From NCBI GenBank assembly GCA_023257055.1, contig JALRDG010000082.1, forward strand, positions 1 to 10,194: DNA of 10,194 nucleotides, read 5' to 3'. The notes beneath the pieces were generated by a model, which was not told where the DNA came from, ran no database searches, and saw nothing but the letters and a program-made list of their open reading frames with translations. Made by a program: the position numbers and the translations under genes. The DNA is from Candidatus Saccharimonadia bacterium. Its GTDB lineage: Bacteria > Patescibacteriota > Saccharimonadia > Saccharimonadales > Saccharimonadaceae. Position 1 is the stretch's first letter. Every line of letters begins with the position of its first letter. Shown piece by piece: positions 5,611 through 10,194 of the stretch.

Positions 5611-7578
5611 CTACTGACCAGGAATCCGGAACTGCGTTGGGCTTGGAGCTTGCGCAGGTGGCGCCTGGAGTGTAGGTGTCTCAGGAGCTGGTGTCGGTGA
5701 TGCATTTGGCAATGGCGGCAACTGCGCAAACACGTCAGCTGGCGGCGTATTTGCTGGCTCTTGTGGAAGCGGTGGCAATGTCGAGAAGTCAGGAAGCGGT
5801 GGCACTTCAGGACTTAGAGGTGCTGGAACGGGCGCCGGTGGAACAGGTGCTGGCGCACTAAACTGTGGTGCTGGAGATTCTTCGAATGCCAGTCCCTCAG
5901 ATGCATCATTAAAGGCGGCAGCAACTTCAGCTCGAGCAGCCTCAGAGCTGCCGGCGTATTCCGTCGTTCGGTTTGCCGCGTCGATATCAGCCAAGGTTTG
6001 CCCCTGGAAAGTTGGCTGGACCTGCGGGTTCGCCCTTGCGGTTGGCGCTTCGGCTGGCAATTCAAACCCAGTTGGCTTTGGTGCGTTTGATTCCGCATGA
6101 GCGCCGCCAAACGGATCGACAGCACCATCTTCCCCGCTCGTCGCACTATTAATTGGCGAATCATAGGTTGGCGTTCCGTTACCGAGGTAACTGCCGTGAC
6201 TTAAAATCTTCTTATTGCGATCTTTTGCTTCTTCACGACGCTTGTCGTCGGCTGCTTGCTCGGTTGTAGCATTTAGAGTACCGCCAAGCATTGGTTCACC
6301 GTCAGTGGGTGTATTTGCAGTAATATGCGGCGTCTCTGGTTGCTGCTCAGGCGAGGCAGGCTGCGGTGCAGGTACCGGTGCTTCGAACTGCGGTTCTGTC
6401 ACCTGTGGTGCAGGGGCAGTTGTCGGCTGTGGCGGCAATGGTGGCAGCTCCGCCGGTGCTTGCTCTTGGCGAGCCATGTCTTCTTGCATATCTGCAACCG
6501 TTGGCAGTGCCGCAGCCATTGGCTGCTGTGACTGCAGCTGCTCGGCTAGTTTCTGCTCGGCTGTACGTGCTGCTTCAGCTTGGCGCTCTTCAGCAACCAA
6601 ACGGCTAATTTCATCAAGATCGCCGCGCTTCTCATGCGTAATAACAAGCTCACCGTCATTAGATGCTTTCTTTTGTCGTGGCTTTCGCTGGCGCTGGTTT
6701 TTTGATGAGCGCGTATCAAGCTGAGTTGATTCACCTTCATTTAATTCGGTAGTGCCATCGCCGTTTTGCTGTGGCTGCGACTCGACATCAGAAGATGACG
6801 CAGTGTCAGACGTGTTACCCGCGTCTTCAAGATTTGCAGCAATCAGTTGCTGATTGGCACCAGCAGCCATCAATTGTGCAGCGATCGTCATGACACGTGA
6901 CGATGTCTTGTTATTACTAAAGCGTTCGGTCGTCGCCACAATACCAGTCAGTAGTGCTGTTGCAATCGGTTCGTCAAGCTTAGCAGCATCACTCTTCAGA
7001 CCGTCAACGAGGCTAACCATCATTTCACTAATACTACTTGCACCTCGGTCATGCCAATCAATACTTCCAAGATTACTCGTCTGCTCACCGGCCGTTACGG
7101 TAACGACGGTCGCATCATGTAGGATTCGACCATGTGCCTCGAGTGCCGCATCGAGATGATCTTCACTTTCAACGCCAAGTGCTATGACAAGCTCGACGTT
7201 GTAGTCGCCCTGGCTGAAATCGAGGTCATCATTTGTAATCGTTGTTCGGTATGGAGTAATAAAAATCTTTACGACCTCGCCCTCTACCTTGTATCGTAGA
7301 TGGTCAGCCTTTTCTTTATTAAGTGCAATAATAAAATCGCGAAGGCTGTCGACGGTATTTTCAAAGGTCTTACTTGGGTCGAGGAAGTTAATTGCCGGTG
7401 GAATTTCCCCACTTACTACTGCGGTGGCATGCTTTTTCAGCTTGTTAAGAAATGAGGTGACCGCTAACGCAGCAGAAAGTTCGTCTACCGACGGATTCCG
7501 ACTGACGGTCACTAAAATAGTCGTCGAGCTTTTAATTCGATCGATAAGTTGCTGTTTGGCGCTGCCGCTGTCGTTCAT
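5611..7578 (-). CDS. DHH-family-like protein with degenerate active site and long disordered Pro/Ala/Gln-rich C-terminus
   Basis: The 655-residue protein has two halves. Residues about 15-250 follow the fold of the DHH phosphoesterase domain (NrnA/RecJ family): SRNPSVDELSAAL (26-38) aligns with HxNPDxDxxGSAL, ELVIALGVES (129-138) with the second Asp motif, TAGEQTSNLG (162-171) with the DHH motif, ASSISEM (180-186) with ASSTxE, and TGIVATTERFSNN (211-223) with the TGIxxDTGxFxxSN block. Most metal ligands are replaced (His26 to Ser, Asp30 to Ser, Asp135 to Gly, DHH 164-166 to Gly-Glu-Gln), so nuclease activity is unlikely. No DHHA1 domain follows. Residues 290-355 are basic then coiled-coil-like, and 355-655 are low-complexity, with LPPLP repeated and a C-terminal FRIPGQ. 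Its place before truB matches nrnA in Gram-positive bacteria. Function unknown; a scaffold or nucleotide/RNA-binding role is possible. A weak TAGGA site lies 7 nt before the ATG. Confidence 0.8.
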   Translation of the reverse strand: MNDSGSAKQQLIDRIKSSTTILVTVSRNPSVDELSAALAVTSFLNKLKKHATAVVSGEIPPAINFLDPSKTFENTVDSLRDFIIALNKEKADHLRYKVEGEVVKIFITPYRTTITNDDLDFSQGDYNVELVIALGVESEDHLDAALEAHGRILHDATVVTVTAGEQTSNLGSIDWHDRGASSISEMMVSLVDGLKSDAAKLDEPIATALLTGIVATTERFSNNKTSSRVMTIAAQLMAAGANQQLIAANLEDAGNTSDTASSSDVESQPQQNGDGTTELNEGESTQLDTRSSKNQRQRKPRQKKASNDGELVITHEKRGDLDEISRLVAEERQAEAARTAEQKLAEQLQSQQPMAAALPTVADMQEDMARQEQAPAELPPLPPQPTTAPAPQVTEPQFEAPVPAPQPASPEQQPETPHITANTPTDGEPMLGGTLNATTEQAADDKRREEAKDRNKKILSHGSYLGNGTPTYDSPINSATSGEDGAVDPFGGAHAESNAPKPTGFELPAEAPTARANPQVQPTFQGQTLADIDAANRTTEYAGSSEAARAEVAAAFNDASEGLAFEESPAPQFSAPAPVPPAPVPAPLSPEVPPLPDFSTLPPLPQEPANTPPADVFAQLPPLPNASPTPAPETPTLQAPPAQAPSPTQFRIPGQ

Positions 7579-7628
7579 CGATAGTTCCTAGGGTTAGTTT
7601 TTTCTGTGTTTATCTATAGATTTTTCTG

Positions 7629-7663
7629 ACTATACTGTACCACGCCCCCACCAGAGGCGTCAA
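7629..7663 (-). promoter_or_regulatory. Candidate promoter of the DHH-like gene
   Basis: On the minus strand TTGACG (7663-7658) is followed after 18 nt by TACAGT (7639-7634), with an overlapping TATAGT at 7634-7629. Either would give a leader of about 45-50 nt that ends in an AGGA ribosome-binding site (7589-7586). The exact -10 cannot be decided by eye. Confidence 0.4.
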
Positions 7664-7680
7664 CTCTTGGCGGAAAGAGC

Positions 7681-7709
7681 TTTACATTTACGGCATTTTC
7701 CTCTATAAT
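7681..7709 (+). promoter_or_regulatory. Promoter of rpsT
   Basis: TTTACA (7681-7686), a 17-nt spacer and perfect TATAAT (7704-7709) make this the closest match to consensus in the window. It predicts a start near 7716 and a leader of about 40 nt. Confidence 0.85.
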
Positions 7710-7743
7710 TTGTCATTGATTGTATGTAACAACGCTAAAGATC

Positions 7744-7750
7744 AAAGGAA
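7744..7750 (+). promoter_or_regulatory. Shine-Dalgarno site of rpsT
   Basis: AAAGGAA lies 5 nt before the ATG at 7756 and fixes that start over an upstream in-frame TTG at 7720. Confidence 0.75.
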
Positions 7751-7755
7751 TATCC

Positions 7756-8145
7756 ATGCCAATCATCAAATCAGCTATCAAACGCGCTAAACAGACGATT
7801 GTTCGTCGCGACCGCAATGTCGGCATCAAGCGTGACATTAAGACCGCCGTCAAGGCATTTCAGGCGAATCCAAGTGCTGAAACCCTTTCAAAGGCGCACA
7901 GCGAATACGACAAGGCTGTCAAAAAAGGTCTTCTCGAAAAGAACACCGTTGCTCGCCGCAAGGCTGGTTTGGCAAAAGCCGCCAAAGAAGCTGGCGTCAA
8001 GCTAGCAGCCGGCAAGAAAGCCGCACCAAAAGCTGCCGCTAAGCCAAGCACAAAGGCTACTGAAAAACCAGCTGCCAAGAAGGCACCGGCAAAGAAGCCA
8101 GCGACCGCAGCTAAAAAACCAGCTGCCAAGAAAACCACAAAGTAG
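7756..8145 (+). CDS. rpsT: 30S ribosomal protein S20 with long basic C-terminal tail
   Basis: S20 is a helical protein that binds 16S rRNA near its 5' domain and helix 44. Residues 1-86 form the normal S20 core: MPIIKSAIKRAKQ, then RNVGIKRDIKTAVKAF (20-35) and KKGLLEKNTVARRKAGLAK (56-74), the conserved rRNA-binding helices. S20 is usually about 85-90 residues; this one has 129, because residues 87-129 add a tail made almost only of Lys, Ala, Pro and Thr with two KPAAKK units, similar in composition to histone H1 tails. The start at 7756 is set by the ribosome-binding site and the canonical MPIIKSA N-terminus. The gene is transcribed from a near-consensus promoter divergent from the DHH-like gene and is followed by a bidirectional terminator shared with a prepilin gene. 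Adjacency to holA is also known in Firmicutes. Confidence 0.95.
   Translation: MPIIKSAIKRAKQTIVRRDRNVGIKRDIKTAVKAFQANPSAETLSKAHSEYDKAVKKGLLEKNTVARRKAGLAKAAKEAGVKLAAGKKAAPKAAAKPSTKATEKPAAKKAPAKKPATAAKKPAAKKTTK
8063..8132 (+). repeat. 19-bp direct repeat within the rpsT tail
   Basis: AAAAACCAGCTGCCAAGAA occurs at 8063-8081 and again at 8114-8132, 51 nt (17 codons) apart and in the same frame, encoding KPAAKK-type units. Exact identity at the DNA level suggests recent duplication or a slippage-prone tail rather than only amino-acid bias. Confidence 0.85.
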
Positions 8146-8156
8146 ATTCACCCGAA

Positions 8157-8189
8157 AGAATCCCTCGCCTGTCTGCGAGGGATTTTCTT
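8157..8189. terminator. Bidirectional terminator between convergent rpsT and prepilin genes
   Basis: An 8-bp perfect stem (8161-8168 with 8175-8182, TCCCTCGC/GCGAGGGA), extended by two A-T pairs, has a 6-nt loop. On the plus strand TTTTCTT follows it; on the minus strand TTCTTTC follows. It sits 15 nt after the rpsT stop and 5 nt after the prepilin stop, so both convergent genes can use it. Confidence 0.88.
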
Positions 8190-8685
8190 ATGGCAAATCT
8201 TGTGACCAGGCTTCGAGCGTCGCCGATGGATACACTTGATCGCACACTTTATCAATTTGATTCGTGCTCTCAAGTGAAGAGTTCGTTAATGTATGCACCG
8301 ACTGCCCTGTTGTATCTTGATATAAGTACAATGTTTCGCCACGCTTAATGCCGCCGACTATCGGATTCCATGCAACGAGCGCATATCCGCTACTATTGGC
8401 ACATACGGCATAGTTCTTGGCGACAGTGCGCGTCGAAGTATACACGCCGGCGGTTTTAAAAATATTACTAAAGTCTATCGGCGATGATGGCTGACGATCA
8501 TACTCCTCACGAAATGCTGCCGCCGCACGTGAGACCTGCACCATTTCCATGCGTGCAATTTGCAACCGAGCTCTCGCTTGAATACCGTAGTAACTCACCA
8601 CCCCTATAACCGCCAGAATTGCCAGGACTGTGACGATAATTATCAGTTCGACAATCGTAAATCCGGCACGGTTCGGCTGCTTCAT
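8188..8685 (-). CDS. Type IV prepilin-like protein (minor pilin or pseudopilin)
   Basis: The 165-residue product starts with a short basic leader ending in Ala7-Gly8. FTIVELIIIV follows, giving the prepilin peptidase site Gly8/Phe9 and the conserved mature Glu5 (Glu13). The hydrophobic helix continues to about residue 33 and into YYGIQARAR, very like the matching segment of the first prepilin here. The head has two cysteines, Cys95 and Cys148, which probably form the disulfide loop of type IV pilins. It should be exported, processed and assembled into a pilus or pseudopilus; which one cannot be told. I chose the ATG at 8685 rather than 8739: it gives a proper leader length, avoids overlap with holA, and has TATACT 6 nt upstream. 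The gene lies between holA and rpsT, with no other pilus genes near. Confidence 0.88.
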   Translation of the reverse strand: MKQPNRAGFTIVELIIIVTVLAILAVIGVVSYYGIQARARLQIARMEMVQVSRAAAAFREEYDRQPSSPIDFSNIFKTAGVYTSTRTVAKNYAVCANSSGYALVAWNPIVGGIKRGETLYLYQDTTGQSVHTLTNSSLESTNQIDKVCDQVYPSATLEAWSQDLP

Positions 8686-8691
8686 AGATTT

Positions 8692-8697
8692 AGTATA
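8692..8697 (-). promoter_or_regulatory. -10 box of the second prepilin gene, leaderless type
   Basis: On the minus strand TATACT (8697-8692) ends 6 nt before the ATG at 8685. No convincing -35 was found 16-18 nt upstream. It supports the 8685 start. Cotranscription with holA remains possible, as no terminator separates the genes. Confidence 0.5.
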
Positions 8698-8728
8698 CCG
8701 GTAGCCATAAGCATAAGCTAGTCGTATC

Positions 8729-9634
8729 TTAGCGAGCAATGTTCAATAACGCCCGTTCGATTGCCAGCCACGGATCAAGTCCGGTGGTTTTTATCAATTC
8801 ATCAGATCGTTCAAATTCACGTACAATCATACGAATCTGTCCACGAGACATTTTTTTGGCATGTGGAGATAGATTTTTCAGGGCGTATGGATGGGCACCA
8901 ATATCCTTCGCAACTGTATCAAGCGGCGCGTCACTCAGGTGCAGCGCTGCCAGTTGCATCACCTGCCCTGCTAGCAAGCCAAATACCATATATGGATCCT
9001 CGCTGAGTCGTAGATTCGTCAATAACTCCGTTAGTCGCGCGGTATTTCCCCGAAGTGCCGTTTCAAATAATTCAAATATGTTATCACGTGGGCGTGCCGG
9101 TATGAGATCATGGATAACCACCTCGTTGACTTCGTCTAGTGTAGCAAGCGTTCGGACAATAGATTGCAGTCGCCACTGATCAACTCCGGCGCGCTCAACA
9201 ATACGTCGCACTAGTACCGGTGATAGTGATAGCCCCTGCTGCTTCGCCGCGTCGGCAACCCAGATTTCAGCCTTTCGGCTATCACGGTCAGTCCAGGCCG
9301 GAAACTCTTGTACGGTGGCTTGTTTCTGCAACGCCTTATACGTCCGCGTACGTTTATCGAGCTTGTCCTCGACAAGTACAACCGTAACATCATCAGACGT
9401 TTTCTCTACCCAATCAGCGAGTGCTTCCCAGGCAGGCTTGTTCTCCGCCATCGCTCGCACGGCAATCATACGAGTAGAGGCAAACAACGTCGTGCCCGTA
9501 AACAGGCTTGGCAAGTCATTCGGTGTGAGCGTCGCGCCGTCAACTCGCTCCGCTTCCCCATGAAAATTTTTCGTTATCTCCGCAAGTGCTGCCGTGCGCT
9601 CGAAACTATTTTCACCATGGAGAAGAATAATCAT
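8729..9634 (-). CDS. holA: DNA polymerase III subunit delta
   Basis: The delta subunit is part of the clamp loader and opens the beta sliding clamp for loading on primed DNA. The 301-residue product is a little shorter than E. coli HolA (343), as often in small genomes. The N-terminus MIILLHGENSF matches the family's FLLYGEDxF opening. A DLPSLFTGTTLFASTRMIAVR block (41-61) matches the conserved sLFaxxrlvvvr region that carries the clamp-contacting Leu-Phe. The helical C-terminus has DNIFELFETALRGN (194-207), an LxxQ-like segment near 230, and a closing ERALLNIAR. There is no Walker A motif, as expected for delta. The neighbour order holA next to rpsT is known in Firmicutes, where comEC usually precedes holA; here a metallopeptidase-like ORF takes that place and a prepilin gene sits between. 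Confidence 0.92.
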   Translation of the reverse strand: MIILLHGENSFERTAALAEITKNFHGEAERVDGATLTPNDLPSLFTGTTLFASTRMIAVRAMAENKPAWEALADWVEKTSDDVTVVLVEDKLDKRTRTYKALQKQATVQEFPAWTDRDSRKAEIWVADAAKQQGLSLSPVLVRRIVERAGVDQWRLQSIVRTLATLDEVNEVVIHDLIPARPRDNIFELFETALRGNTARLTELLTNLRLSEDPYMVFGLLAGQVMQLAALHLSDAPLDTVAKDIGAHPYALKNLSPHAKKMSRGQIRMIVREFERSDELIKTTGLDPWLAIERALLNIAR

Positions 9635-9642
9635 ATACTACT

Positions 9643-9648
9643 AGTATA
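9643..9648 (-). promoter_or_regulatory. -10 box of holA, leaderless type
   Basis: On the minus strand TATACT (9648-9643) ends 8 nt before the ATG at 9634, in the 27-nt gap after the metallopeptidase-like ORF. No good -35 was found; there is also no Shine-Dalgarno sequence. Confidence 0.5.
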
Positions 9649-9661
9649 GCAGTGTGGAGGA

Positions 9662-10168
9662 TTACGACAGGTGGTCGAAGTTGTTTTCAACTTGATCGAA
9701 TGCAATAGTGCCAAGACCAGGCTGATATTTTTCAAGAATCGCCATAGTGGCCGCTGATTTATCGATCGCCAGCTCGTTATTGTCACGCAGGTAGTTGCGG
9801 TAATTCTCCGCCTGACCATCTACGCCAAAGGTACCCTTGTCAAAAATTGCCGCAGTATATTCCGCAAAATCCTCGAGCGGGCTCTTCGTACCATACCAAC
9901 GCACGGTAATACCCTCGCTGTTTTTATCCATATCGTACTCTTTATGGGCCGCTGAATCTTCTGGATATTCTGATTGGTAGTTCCACCAAGCAGGGTTCTC
10001 ACTCTCAAAGTCGACAAGCTCTGGGAAGTTTTCGTTCTCGCCAATCGCATAATGCAAGGCATGTGCAGCTTCGTGTTCATTTCGGCTCATTCCATAAACG
10101 CCGCTGAAACAAGACCCCAAACAAGGCGAATGACCCCTCGAAACAATCTGTAAAAAAGGGCCGACCAC
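9662..10168 (-). CDS. HExxH zinc metallopeptidase-like protein, N-terminus missing or disrupted
   Basis: The ORF has a zincin motif HEAAH (His32, Glu33, His36) in a helix, and about 60 residues later PLEDFAEY (97-104), where Glu99 or Glu103 could be the third zinc ligand, as in gluzincins. So a zinc-dependent peptidase or a related domain is likely; the substrate is unknown. The N-terminus is suspect. The only upstream start is a GTG at 10168, closely preceded by an in-frame TAA (10180-10178). The next ATG (10090) leaves only five residues before HEAAH, too few for a zincin fold. Residues 1-22 do not look like a signal peptide or a family N-terminus. The window ends 26 nt beyond, so a frameshift, a truncated gene or a sequencing/contig-edge error are all possible. 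There is no ribosome-binding site. It stands where comEC often precedes holA. Confidence 0.6.
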   Translation of the reverse strand: MVGPFLQIVSRGHSPCLGSCFSGVYGMSRNEHEAAHALHYAIGENENFPELVDFESENPAWWNYQSEYPEDSAAHKEYDMDKNSEGITVRWYGTKSPLEDFAEYTAAIFDKGTFGVDGQAENYRNYLRDNNELAIDKSAATMAILEKYQPGLGTIAFDQVENNFDHLS

Positions 10169-10194
10169 ACTGGCTAGTTAGATATGAACGTCTA

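Noticed and set aside
6215..6724. Plus-strand open frame of 169 codons rich in Ser, Cys and Gly
   Set aside because: It is antisense to the repetitive Pro/Ala/Gln tail of the DHH-like gene; its composition is what a complement of that low-complexity coding would give.
7612..7621. Perfect 10-bp palindrome ATCTATAGAT between the divergent DHH-like and rpsT promoters
   Set aside because: It is short, AT-rich and single-copy here, so an operator cannot be claimed.
7642..7662. ACGCC/GGCGT inverted repeat in the same divergent region
   Set aside because: Only a 5-bp stem with a 9-nt loop and no T-tract; too weak for a terminator or riboswitch.
7720..7755. TTG-initiated extension of rpsT
   Set aside because: It lies almost at the predicted transcription start; MPIIKSA at 7756 is the canonical S20 N-terminus and has a Shine-Dalgarno site.
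7860..8138. Minus-strand hydrophobic open frame rich in Ala and Phe, resembling a membrane protein
   Set aside because: It is the complement of the Lys/Ala tail of rpsT (AAG/GCC read backwards gives Leu/Phe/Gly/Ala); no start signal is seen.
8686..8739. Longer start for the second prepilin (ATG at 8739)
   Set aside because: It would add 18 residues before a normal prepilin leader and overlap holA, while TATACT lies 6 nt before the ATG at 8685.

Overview
The window looks like part of a chromosome from a small-genome Patescibacteria/CPR bacterium, most likely Candidatus Saccharibacteria (TM7). This is an inference from gene content and order, not proven. The clues are short, compact proteins, housekeeping translation genes (rpsO, truB, rpsT) beside orphan type IV prepilins, a sortase, a salvage-type purine phosphoribosyltransferase, and a degenerate DHH-family protein directly upstream of truB. 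There is no biosynthetic pathway. The standard code fits: Trp is TGG, and every stop is TAA or TAG.

Layout. 1-42 is an intrinsic terminator of a gene left of the window. 82-1795 (+) holds a membrane-anchored sortase, a Nudix hydrolase and a hypoxanthine-guanine phosphoribosyltransferase. 1792-2856 (-) is a lipoprotein with a class A beta-lactamase-like serine hydrolase domain; its stop codon interlocks with that of the phosphoribosyltransferase. 2982-3842 (+) is a prepilin with an added C-terminal domain that looks carbohydrate-binding. 3854-7578 (-) is a translation/RNA block read as DHH-like pseudoenzyme, truB, aldose/hexose-phosphate epimerase, rpsO. Its order recalls the nrnA-truB-rpsO order of Gram-positive bacteria. 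7756-8145 (+) is rpsT with a lysine/alanine/proline tail. 8188-8685 (-) is a second prepilin, 8729-9634 (-) is holA, and 9662-10168 (-) is a HExxH metallopeptidase-like ORF that appears to lack a proper N-terminus.

Expression. The clearest window-wide pattern is a TATACT-like -10 box ending only 6-11 nt before the start codon in eight genes. No Shine-Dalgarno sequence can fit there, so these mRNAs should be leaderless or nearly so. The remaining recognised genes (Nudix, epimerase, rpsT, DHH-like) have a visible Shine-Dalgarno sequence. Convergent pairs share hairpin terminators or overlapping stops. No gap exceeds 300 bases; the longest are 7579-7755 (divergent promoters) and 2857-2981 (divergent promoters). 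I see no tRNA, rRNA, CRISPR array, insertion sequence or phage.

No complete new defence or mobile system is visible. The most unusual items are the near-universal leaderless promoter layout, the catalytically stripped DHH protein with a 400-residue disordered tail at the nrnA locus, the pilin-binding-domain fusion, and the lack of TGA stops.
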